Shown: positions 35,401 through 41,724 of the stretch, piece after piece
Numbering within the stretch: the stretch's first letter is position 1
Layout of the letters: each line of letters starts with the position of its first letter
From: an uncultured Collinsella sp.
Lineage (GTDB): Bacteria; Actinomycetota; Coriobacteriia; Coriobacteriales; Coriobacteriaceae
Length of the DNA stretch: 64,000 nucleotides
Reading direction: 5' to 3'
Assembly (NCBI GenBank): GCA_900556875.1
Contig: USQQ01000001.1
Span: 1-64,000 of the forward strand
Translations under genes and position numbers: made by a program
The notes under the pieces: generated by a model
Told to the model about the DNA's origin: nothing
Databases searched by the model: none
What the model saw: only the letters and a program-made list of their open reading frames with translations

Positions 35401-37222
35401 GGGGGTCGCGCAGCTTAATGACCTTGAACAGGGCATTCTTGATGACGGAATAGGACAGGCCGGCCGCGATGTCGCCCACCGTGGCACCTTCTTTTTGTGC
35501 CTGCTTGACGCGCGAGTTCATAAAGACCGTGCAGCGGCTGCCCAGGTCGACGGGGGCCTTGGCATGGATGGCGGCGTCGGCGAACGCGCGCACGTCCATG
35601 TTCATAGAGACGGCGAAACTCTCGATAAAGCTGCCGCAGCCCGACGAGCAGGCCTCATTGAGCATGATGTGCTCGATGACGCCGTCCTTGACGCGCAGGC
35701 ACTTCATGTCCTGGCCGCCAATGTCCAGAATGAACTCGACGCCGGGCAGGAACGCCTTGGCGCCGCGCAGGTGCGCGACGGTCTCGATCTCGCCGGAGTC
35801 AGCCTTGAGGGCCTCGATGAGCAGCGCCTCGCCGTAGCCCGTGGTGGTCACGTGGCCGATGGTGCAGCCCGCGGGGATGTGGTTGTAGAAATCGGCCATG
35901 ATGACCTTGGCCGTGCCCAGGATGTCGCCGTTGTTGTTGCCGTACCAGGTGTGCAACAGCTGGCCGTCCTCGCCCACGAGTGCAGCCTTCATGGTGGTGG
36001 AACCGGCGTCGATGCCGATGAACACGCGGCCGGTGTAGCCGTCGAGCTTGCCCTTGGGGACGACTTCGGTGTCGTGGCGACCCTTGAACTCGGCAAAGTC
36101 CTCGTCGGTGGCAAAGAGCGGATCCAGGCGCTCGACCTCAGCACCCTGCGTGTCGCCCAAACTGTCGATGGCCTCGATAAGCTGTGGGAACGTGCTGAGC
36201 TTGTTGGACTCGTGCGCCATGGCGGCGCCGCTCGCTACAAACAGGTGGGCGTTTTGGGGCACGATACGGTGCTCCTCGTCCAGGTTGAGCGTGAGGTAGA
36301 AGCGGTGGCGCAGCTCGGAGAGATACTGCAGCGGGCCGCCCAGGAAGGCGACGTTGCCGCGGATGGGGCGGCCGCACGCCAGGCCCGAGATGGTCTGGGT
36401 CACAACGGCCTGGAAGATGGAGGCGGCCACATCCTCGGGACGGGCGCCCTCGTTGAGCAGCGGTTGCACGTCGGTCTTGGCAAATACGCCGCAGCGACTG
36501 GCGATGGGATAGATGGTGGTCGCGTTGGCCGCGAGCTCGTTGAGGCCGCTCGCGTCGGTGTGCAGTAGGGTTGCCATCTGGTCGATGAACGCGCCCGTAC
36601 CGCCGGCGCAGGTGCCGTTCATGCGCTGCTCAATGCCGTTGTCGAAGTAGATGATCTTGGCGTCCTCGCCGCCCAGCTCGATGGCGACATCGGTGGCCGG
36701 GATAAGGGTCTCGACGGCGCGTTTGCTGGCGATGACCTCCTGGACAAACTCCAGGTCGAGCCACTGGGACAGCAGCAGGCCGCCCGAGCCGGTAATGGCG
36801 CAGGTCATCTGGGCCGTCGGCAGCACGGTCGCGGCACCCTCGAACAGGTCGCGGGCGCAGGCACGGACGTCGGTGTGATGGCGCTGGTACTTGGCGTAGA
36901 CGATCTGGTTGTCGTCGTTGAGCACGGCGAGCTTAACGGTGGTGGAGCCCACGTCGATGCCCAGGTGCAGGTTGCCGCGGGCGGCCTCGGGGTTGAAGAT
37001 CGCGCCTTCGGGGGCCTGGGCGGCGGCTACGGGCTCAGCGGCGGTAGCGGGCTCGCCAGTGACGGACGCCTCCCCTGCCGCGTTCTTGGCATCGGCAACT
37101 GCCTCGGCGACTTTCTCGGCTGCCGCGGTCGCCGCCTTCTGTGCAGCGTCCACCACGGCGGGCGCGGCCTCGCGTGCGGCAGCAACCATGCGGTCCTTGA
37201 TGCCCTCGACGAGTTTGCTCAT
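32441..37222 (-). CDS. Giant 2-hydroxyacyl-CoA dehydratase-type activase (double ASKHA domain plus DUF2229)
   Basis: A 1593-aa protein. After an Ala-rich helical N-terminus (about 75 residues) come two BadF/HgdC-type ATPase domains, each with a phosphate motif (LHLGIDVGSTTVKLAVL near residue 90; VFIGIDAGSTTMKAALV near 410) and cysteines for a shared [4Fe-4S] cluster (CAGGTGAFIDQMA; NEACSSGCGSFIESFA). A cysteine cluster CGRCSNNC follows near residue 700, then the long DUF2229/dehydratase-like C-terminal half with further cysteines (CYNCP, CVSCGP). Such proteins activate radical dehydratases by ATP-driven electron transfer; the partner of this large form is unknown. It follows a TetR gene by 12 bases. 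Confidence 0.88.
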   Translation of the reverse strand: MSKLVEGIKDRMVAAAREAAPAVVDAAQKAATAAAEKVAEAVADAKNAAGEASVTGEPATAAEPVAAAQAPEGAIFNPEAARGNLHLGIDVGSTTVKLAVLNDDNQIVYAKYQRHHTDVRACARDLFEGAATVLPTAQMTCAITGSGGLLLSQWLDLEFVQEVIASKRAVETLIPATDVAIELGGEDAKIIYFDNGIEQRMNGTCAGGTGAFIDQMATLLHTDASGLNELAANATTIYPIASRCGVFAKTDVQPLLNEGARPEDVAASIFQAVVTQTISGLACGRPIRGNVAFLGGPLQYLSELRHRFYLTLNLDEEHRIVPQNAHLFVASGAAMAHESNKLSTFPQLIEAIDSLGDTQGAEVERLDPLFATDEDFAEFKGRHDTEVVPKGKLDGYTGRVFIGIDAGSTTMKAALVGEDGQLLHTWYGNNNGDILGTAKVIMADFYNHIPAGCTIGHVTTTGYGEALLIEALKADSGEIETVAHLRGAKAFLPGVEFILDIGGQDMKCLRVKDGVIEHIMLNEACSSGCGSFIESFAVSMNMDVRAFADAAIHAKAPVDLGSRCTVFMNSRVKQAQKEGATVGDIAAGLSYSVIKNALFKVIKLRDPQEIGSQVIVQGGTFMSDATLRAFEQLTGVHAVRPDIAGCMGAYGAALLARDRAGVDGTSTILSAEDIAHLTVTQKHVRCGRCSNNCQLTVNDFGGGRRFITGNRCEKGAGHKKQKTEAPNLFKKKNELLFNREVLSPDEAPRGIVGIPRALNMYENYPFWHAFFTRLGFSVQLSDQSSKKTYQAGIESMPSESVCYPAKMSHGHVMNLIDRDVDFIWMPCVRWERKEDPTAGNCYNCPIVMSYPTALALNIDEIREQNIEFLYPFVPYHDKTELKRRLYQVLAVDRVADAQAGRGRVRGPKITRSEVDAAVNAAFEADARFHEDIQTMGEEALKWVEDHGGHGIVLAGRPYHNDPEINHALPELISSFGFAVFTEDSLAHLVKPERPIRVVDQWMYHSRLYAVARFVTMRNDLDLIQLNSFGCGLDALTTDQVQEILEASGKIYTVLKIDEVSNLGAARIRIRSLMAALKDQEAERLAEATAAGEAYEQGDAAPVAPSTDAPAFASRKYTFEAQRESASTAWPKVPFTEQMREEGYTILCPQMAPIHFDLVKEVFRGAGYNLELLPSTDHDAVEAGLRYVNNDICYPSILVTGQIMEAIESGRYDLSKTAVVISQTGGGCRATNYIALIRKALRESGHPEIPVISLSAVALGEDNPGFKITPALLKQAVYAVLFGDVMMQMLYRCRPYEATPGAANALYEEYMARARKLAPKFNRHNYTKLCREAIRAFDTMPLVGEGTKPRVGVVGEILVKFHPTANNHVVDVIEREGCEAVVPGLLDFFLYSMSNAELQKDELGSSATTRAGMQALIKLVDWMRTPVEELLEKSRRFEAPERIGTMADKARTVLSVCNNMGEGWLLTAEMLDLIDHGAPNIICTQPFACLPNHVVGKAVIKELRRQHPESNIVAVDYDPGASEVNQLNRIKLMISVAKENMRAGKGFKLEKVAPLAMDEVTGQMRAHDGCVSCGPASEEAVASVAERLGRGIKK

Positions 37223-37234
37223 CTGTCTCTCCTC

Positions 37235-37945
37235 TTAGTTGTTGGACTCGACGGTTGCAGCGGTGTCGGCCGCGTCCTCGAGCTGCAAGTTCAATAGCTT
37301 CATGCCGTATTCCGGCACGTTGATATCGATGGGTTGGCCATACAGGTCGCCGGGGCGCACAAAAGCGAGCACCGTCATAATGCGCGCCATGGCCTCGGGC
37401 GATTCGGTGAGTCCGCGCTCAAACCAGCGCTGAATCATGCCGACCTCGGCGCTCACGACGTAGGTGACGTAGTAGTCAAAGAACGTGCCCAGCGCCAGGC
37501 CCAAAATGCCCGTCTGCGCACGCGGCACCACAGCCTCACGCGCGGTGTCGATAATCCTTTTAATGAAGGCCTGGTCGCCGCCCGGACCCAGCAGCGCACC
37601 GATTAAGTCGCGGTTGGCCGCAAGATAACGCAGCAGCTCAACCGAACCGGGCGCCGGCTCGAGCTCATCGATGTTGTGATAGAGATCAGGCAGCTGAGCT
37701 GCGGTGATGAGCTCAATGCGCTCACGGATCTCGGCCAGCAAGCCGTCCTCGATTTGATTGATAAAGTCGGGGATATCGCGGTAGTGCGAATAGAACGTGC
37801 GACGCGTAAGGCCAGCGCGCTCGGTGAGCGACGCGACATTAATGCGCGAAAGGTCGCCGCTTTCGGCAAGCTCGCTGGCAAGTGCCTGGCGAAGGGCACG
37901 CTGCGAGCGAAGGGACCGGCGATCGCATTTCTCGAGCTGGGACAA
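37235..37945 (-). CDS. TetR/AcrR family transcriptional regulator
   Basis: A 236-aa regulator with the N-terminal helix-turn-helix RRSLRSQRALRQALASELAE...INVASLTERAGLTRRTFYSHY and a C-terminal ligand/dimer domain that I cannot assign. The start is TTG at 37945 with AGGAGG four bases upstream. It forms an operon with the activase gene (12-base gap) and probably controls it, together with itself, through the dyads at 37968-38011. The ligand is unknown; an acyl-CoA would fit the neighbour. Confidence 0.9.
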   Translation of the reverse strand: MSQLEKCDRRSLRSQRALRQALASELAESGDLSRINVASLTERAGLTRRTFYSHYRDIPDFINQIEDGLLAEIRERIELITAAQLPDLYHNIDELEPAPGSVELLRYLAANRDLIGALLGPGGDQAFIKRIIDTAREAVVPRAQTGILGLALGTFFDYYVTYVVSAEVGMIQRWFERGLTESPEAMARIMTVLAFVRPGDLYGQPIDINVPEYGMKLLNLQLEDAADTAATVESNN

Positions 37946-37967
37946 GCGTCCTCCTTGTTACTCAGCC

Positions 37968-38011
37968 TGTGCGCTATTGCACAGTGCGAGTATTATTGCA
38001 CACCGTGTGCA
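37968..38011 (-). promoter_or_regulatory. Two dyads, probable TetR operators
   Basis: TGTGC-N6-GCACA (37968-37983) and the 15-base palindrome TGCACACCGTGTGCA (37997-38011) lie 23 and 52 bases before the TTG start of the TetR gene, in its promoter region. Both share the half-site TGTGC/GCACA. This is the arrangement expected for autoregulation. Confidence 0.65.
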
Positions 38012-38037
38012 TCAACACGTAAAGGCAATATTTGGGT

Positions 38038-38066
38038 TGTGACAAAGGGACAGTCCCTTTGTCACA
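38038..38066. repeat. 29-base GGGACAG palindrome, left copy
   Basis: TGTGACAAAGGGAC-A-GTCCCTTTGTCACA, a perfect palindrome with one central base. An identical copy stands at 38769-38797. Member of the GGGACAG-core family. Confidence 0.9.
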
Positions 38067-38200
38067 TTAGGTTGCGCTCAGCTTTTAGAAGCGGCATTGT
38101 CGATTGTCCAAAATGTCATTCGTGGGTAGAATAGTGTCGACGGCAGCCCAAGTTCTGGAAAGCTGGGCAGCGCCGTTGCTTGTTTTAGGGGGTCAACGTC

Positions 38201-38326
38201 TTAACGGCGGCGACCCCTCTTACGTTGCTTCGAACGTTGCTTGAGTGCCTCGGAAAGTCCGATAAGCGTCGTGAGGAGCGAGACCAAAGCGGTCAGGAGC
38301 TTCACGAAATCAATCAAATCGGTCAT
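38201..38326 (-). CDS. 41-aa hydrophobic peptide with basic tail, type I toxin-like
   Basis: Not in ordinary gene calls because of its size. Read on the minus strand from ATG at 38326 to TAA at 38201-38203. It begins MTDLIDFVKLLTALVSLLTT, a single membrane-spanning helix, and ends in a strongly basic tail (KQRSKQRKRGRRR). GGGAGG stands eight bases before the ATG. A candidate promoter and a hairpin that would hide the ribosome site lie upstream. Size, helix and tail match type I toxins and holin-like toxins, but I know no exact family. Possibly a membrane-active peptide. An antisense RNA partner was not identified. Confidence 0.6.
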   Translation of the reverse strand: MTDLIDFVKLLTALVSLLTTLIGLSEALKQRSKQRKRGRRR

Positions 38327-38332
38327 GGGCAT

Positions 38333-38420
38333 CACCTCCCATCAGATGGAGGGCGCTGCCCGGCACATGGAACTGCCGTCAACGATACCGATTCTATCAA
38401 AGCGCAGTTAGATATGCGAA
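38333..38420 (-). promoter_or_regulatory. Promoter and SD-sequestering leader of the 41-aa peptide
   Basis: On the minus strand TTCGCA (38415-38420) and TAGAAT (38391-38396) are 18 bases apart. In the leader, CCTCCAT can pair with ATGGGAGG across CTG with one bulged G (about 38333-38352), burying the GGGAGG ribosome site. A second GC-rich segment GGGCAGCGCCC lies between. Confidence 0.5.
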
Positions 38421-38447
38421 TGTTTGTTCGTATTTCAGAAGATCGGA

Positions 38448-38490
38448 GCTCGGGTATGGCGAAGGAACAGTTCCTTTGCCATACCCGAGC
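38448..38490. repeat. 43-base near-perfect palindrome
   Basis: GCTCGGGTATGGCGAAGGAAC (38448-38468) pairs with 38470-38490 with one mismatch and one central base. Its centre GGAACAGTTCC mirrors the GGGACAGTCCC centre of the two 29-base palindromes nearby, with a different outer arm. Confidence 0.85.
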
Positions 38491-38502
38491 TTGTCGCCGA
38501 AC

Positions 38503-38726
38503 TGCCACCTACATTTTTCGAGTTATTCGGCCACGCTACTGGTTCTGTATAAATGCACCGCCGGGATTATCTGAGGGTTTTTGTCCTTATTTGAGCGTAT
38601 ACATGCCCATTTGCGCACTTACGTCACCGAATCAAACACCATTAGAGGCATGAATGTTCCCGAGAGGGCATCTTTAGCCATTTAACGTCCTCCGACAGGC
38701 CGAATAACTCGAAATTTGTTGGTGGC
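38503..38726. repeat. MITE-like segment with 30-base terminal inverted repeats
   Basis: The left end (38503-38532) and right end (38698-38726) are inverted copies at about 26 of 30 positions, with a perfect inner run TTTCGAGTTATTCGGCC. About 165 bases without a recognisable gene lie between. No clear target duplication was seen. Confidence 0.6.
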
Positions 38727-38768
38727 GAAAGCGTAATAGTCCTATACGCCAAAAGCCGGTATCTCCCA

Positions 38769-38797
38769 TGTGACAAAGGGACAGTCCCTTTGTCACA
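38769..38797 (-). repeat. 29-base GGGACAG palindrome, right copy
   Basis: Identical to 38038-38066, including the flanking CACATTA. It directly abuts the stop codon (38798-38800) of the HAD gene and probably serves as its terminator. Confidence 0.9.
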
Positions 38798-39655
38798 TTA
38801 TTCGATGATGGTGCGGGAGTTCTGCGTGCGCATGGTGGCGAGCATGTGTTTGGGGACGGCGTGGACCATGCAGCTGCCGATAGTTGCGCTCGCGGCGACC
38901 TTGGCTGCATCGCTGCCGTTTTTGGTCGCGTAGCTGTGGCGGAAACGCTTGAGCATGGCGATGTCGTTGCCGCCGTCTCCATAGACCGCGACCTCGTCCT
39001 CGGCAATACCGTAGTAGCCCGCCAGCCAGGCCACGCTCTCGCCCTTGTTGCATGCCACGTCCGTGATCTCGAACATCACCGGATCGAACGGCGCGTTGAC
39101 CACATGGTCCGAGCGCTCGGCAAGATATGCCTTAAGGTCACGCTCCAACTCGGGCGAGGTCACACGGCAGTTGATCTTGCACACATCGTGGCGCAGGATG
39201 TCACCAATCGACTGGTCGAAATACTGTTCCTCGTGATACCCGCCACGCGCACGCATGCCACGCATCACGATGCGCTTGATAGGACTGTCTTTTTTAAAGC
39301 CCGCCTGATGCATCTCGAACGAACCGCTCGAGTACATGCCATCGGGCGTGGAGCAATCAAAGCAAATGTCCGGAAACGCCTTGAGCAGTTCCTCAGTGAC
39401 TTGCGGATCGATGGTCCAGGTCTTGAGCACCTCACCATGGCTGTCGCGCACGATGGACCCATTGGAGCAGCAGGCGTCAAGCGCCAGGCCCGTAAAGCCA
39501 TGCTCGCCGATCGGCAACGTCGAGCGTCCAGTCGCGGGAACCACATGCAAGCCAGCCCCGGTCAGCTCGCGGATGGCACGGCGGATGGTCCCATCCGCCT
39601 CATGCAGTGCGTTCAGCAGCGTTCCGTCTAAATCACTCGCGAACATCTTGATCAT
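38798..39655 (-). CDS. HAD-superfamily hydrolase, Cof type
   Basis: A 285-aa phosphatase of the Cof/YidA class (IIB cap). The nucleophile motif FASDLDGTLLNALHEAD, the motif II threonine in VPATGRST, the lysine in CNKGESVAW and the acidic motif GDGGNDIAMLKRF are all present. Substrates of this group are sugar phosphates or FMN/PLP-like phosphates; none can be assigned. GGAGAGG lies seven bases before the ATG. Confidence 0.92.
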   Translation of the reverse strand: MIKMFASDLDGTLLNALHEADGTIRRAIRELTGAGLHVVPATGRSTLPIGEHGFTGLALDACCSNGSIVRDSHGEVLKTWTIDPQVTEELLKAFPDICFDCSTPDGMYSSGSFEMHQAGFKKDSPIKRIVMRGMRARGGYHEEQYFDQSIGDILRHDVCKINCRVTSPELERDLKAYLAERSDHVVNAPFDPVMFEITDVACNKGESVAWLAGYYGIAEDEVAVYGDGGNDIAMLKRFRHSYATKNGSDAAKVAASATIGSCMVHAVPKHMLATMRTQNSRTIIE

Positions 39656-39696
39656 GAGCGTGCCTCTCCTTCGTCTGCACGATATTGTAGACGAGA

Positions 39697-39726
39697 ACGG
39701 GCGTGCCCCAAGAGAGGCACGCCCGT
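39697..39726 (-). terminator. Terminator after the PII remnant
   Basis: ACGGGCGTGCC (39697-39707) pairs perfectly with 39716-39726. It lies downstream of the CmpB-like gene and PII remnant on the minus strand. Confidence 0.65.
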
Positions 39727-39742
39727 CAGGCGAAAGATTGTC

Positions 39743-39850
39743 CTACACCGCGGCGGGGCCGTGCTCGCCGGTGCGGATGCGGATGACTTCTTCGACCGGC
39801 TCGACCCAGATCGTGCCATCTCCAACGGTGCCGTAATCTTGGAAACGGAG
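39743..39850 (-). pseudogene. C-terminal remnant of a PII (GlnB/GlnK) nitrogen regulator
   Basis: Minus-strand translation of this frame ends in DYGTVGDGTIWVEPVEEV then IRIRTGEHGPAAV and a stop codon. This matches the last ~30 residues of PII proteins (GDGKIFV..VE..IRIRTGE). The first ~80 residues, including the T-loop tyrosine region, are missing; the frame runs back into unrelated sequence next to the stop of the CmpB-like gene. A functional short protein is unlikely. I read it as a broken gene whose 5' part was lost by deletion or rearrangement. Confidence 0.6.
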
Positions 39851-39915
39851 CGGCAACGGACGCGAAACCAACGGGAAATACGCAAGCAAGGGAGCCGTGA
39901 GCGCGCCCGTCCCAG

Positions 39916-40935
39916 CTAGCGCCGGAACAGCTCGCGGGCTCGGTCGCGGAGGTCGGTAGCTCGAATGACACCCTCGTAACGATTGATGCGCAGACGCGGG
40001 AAGGCGTTAAAGAAGCGTAGGTCGCGGCGGCTGAGTGACACGCTCGGTACCGGGCGGCTCATGCGCTTGCCGGCAAGGCGACGACCGAGCGACGGACGCG
40101 GCATACTCGGCGCGGCATCGGCCACGCGGCGGGCAGCGAGCGCCAGGCCGCGAGCACCATCCGAGATAAACGTCGGCATCGAACTCTTCTCGCGCAGGGC
40201 ATCGAGCGCCGCGTCGCCCAGCTCGGCCAGCCAAGCGTTAACGGCGCGACCGCGGATATGCGTCTGCGCCACCGAGTCAATCGCCGAATCGGGAATACGT
40301 TCGAGCATAGAGTCGGAGGCGTCGGCAAGCGACTCATTGATGCGGTCGGCAAGGTCGGCACGCACACGCTCAAGCTGATCGGACAGACGCCGCCAGCTCG
40401 CCAACGAGCACACCGCATCGACCATCATCGCGACCGCGACGATAAAGGCGGCCAAGCGCACGATTAGCACCGGCAGATGGCCAAGCAGCCCCAGCAATGC
40501 CGGCTCCACTAAACGGCAAATACACAACGCGCCCAAGCCAAACGCGCAGGCCCAGTACAGGCAAATACGCCCATGTAGGTTAAACGGCAGATGCGAATAG
40601 TCCCAAAAGCGAGCGCCCGTCGTTTTTTCGAGTAACACGCCCACGCTGTACTCGATTACGCTGCATACGAGCGCGGCAGCGACAAACTGGCTCGAGGCGT
40701 CTGGGATTCCACGCAGCAGCAACCAGCACGCGATGCCGCCCGCACCGTAGATGGGACAACACGGCCCTAGCAAAAAGCCGCTGTTGGCAAAGCGTCCGTG
40801 GTTGAGCATGGCGCAGACTGTCGACTCCCATACCCAGCCGCAAAAACCGTAGAAGGCAAACGAGAGTACCAGCGCCGAGAGCGGACAAGCGGCAAGCGTC
40901 GCGCCGTCAAATGCCATGCCGATCGCGGTTCCCAC
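39916..40935 (-). CDS. CmpB-type putative ABC transporter permease (PF06541-like)
   Basis: A 339-aa protein with five or six N-terminal membrane segments and a soluble C-terminal half with amphipathic helices. The segment FAFYGFCGWVWESTVCAMLNHGRFANSGFLLGPCCPIYGAGG is characteristic of the CmpB family; despite its name no ATPase partner is known in most genomes. The start is GTG at 40935, with an ATG six codons further in as an alternative. The HD-domain gene ends three bases before it, suggesting translational coupling. Confidence 0.8.
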   Translation of the reverse strand: MGTAIGMAFDGATLAACPLSALVLSFAFYGFCGWVWESTVCAMLNHGRFANSGFLLGPCCPIYGAGGIACWLLLRGIPDASSQFVAAALVCSVIEYSVGVLLEKTTGARFWDYSHLPFNLHGRICLYWACAFGLGALCICRLVEPALLGLLGHLPVLIVRLAAFIVAVAMMVDAVCSLASWRRLSDQLERVRADLADRINESLADASDSMLERIPDSAIDSVAQTHIRGRAVNAWLAELGDAALDALREKSSMPTFISDGARGLALAARRVADAAPSMPRPSLGRRLAGKRMSRPVPSVSLSRRDLRFFNAFPRLRINRYEGVIRATDLRDRARELFRR

Positions 40936-40938
40936 CGT

Positions 40939-41496
40939 CTACCCACTCCTCTTTTCGTTCGATTCTTTGCTCGAGCCGTCGCTCGAACCCTCGTTCAAAT
41001 CGTTCGCGCCGCCTTTGCGCGGCAGACGGCCGGCAATCGTCTCGCGCAGCGCGCACCATTTATCCGCCAGGCACACAATCCATGCCTCACGACACGTCGG
41101 CGGCACCGGCACCAGCGGAAACATATGGCGCGCGATGATATTCCGCTCGCGCGACGTCAGCTCAAAATCTTCCTCCGCACGCGCCAGGGCAAAAAACGGG
41201 TGACGAAAGCCATGCAGTCGATGGCTTGGGTCGGGGTCGTGCCAGTCATAGAGAAAGTAATCGTGCAGCAGGGCCCCGCGCAGCAGCGATAAGCGGTCGA
41301 CGGAGATACCGACGCGGCCCAGGCGCTCGGCAAAGGACAGACTTGCCCGCGCTACCGAGGTCACATGTGTATAGACCGTCACATCGCCATGTTGGATAAA
41401 CTCATGCATCAGGTCCAAGCGGCCCGCCTGGGCAAGCTGACGGGCGGCATCGTCGACCTCGCGCGCGATTTTCTCGGCACGAACGGTATCGGACAT
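40939..41496 (-). CDS. HD-domain phosphohydrolase-like protein
   Basis: A 185-aa protein with the HD signature spread as RGALLHDYFLYDWHD, HGFRHPFFALARAEEDF and IIARHMFPL, which provide the histidines and aspartates for metal binding. It probably hydrolyses phosphate esters; the family also includes HDIG phosphodiesterases. GGAGG lies four bases before the ATG at 41496. The C-terminal tail (SSDGSSKESNEKRSG) is hydrophilic and probably disordered. Operon with the CmpB-like gene. Confidence 0.85.
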   Translation of the reverse strand: MSDTVRAEKIAREVDDAARQLAQAGRLDLMHEFIQHGDVTVYTHVTSVARASLSFAERLGRVGISVDRLSLLRGALLHDYFLYDWHDPDPSHRLHGFRHPFFALARAEEDFELTSRERNIIARHMFPLVPVPPTCREAWIVCLADKWCALRETIAGRLPRKGGANDLNEGSSDGSSKESNEKRSG

Positions 41497-41724
41497 GCGG
41501 CCTCCTTCCGGCGGCGCTCGGCGGCAAGCCGCAGCCTGCACGCAATGAATAAAATCATCATCGAATTTACCAGTATGGCATCGGACAAAACGTTTTGCCC
41601 CACCAGTTGGCGAATTACCGCGCCGCCGTCACATATCAAACGCCAAAATGTGCGAGACTGTCTTGTGCAATTGTGCCGGCCGAGGGAGTGCCGGCGCACG
41701 ATTCGCATGGAGTAACCCACAACG

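Noticed and set aside
33860..36568. 902-codon open frame opposite the activase gene
   Set aside because: Antisense shadow created by GC-rich codon bias; no motif in its translation.
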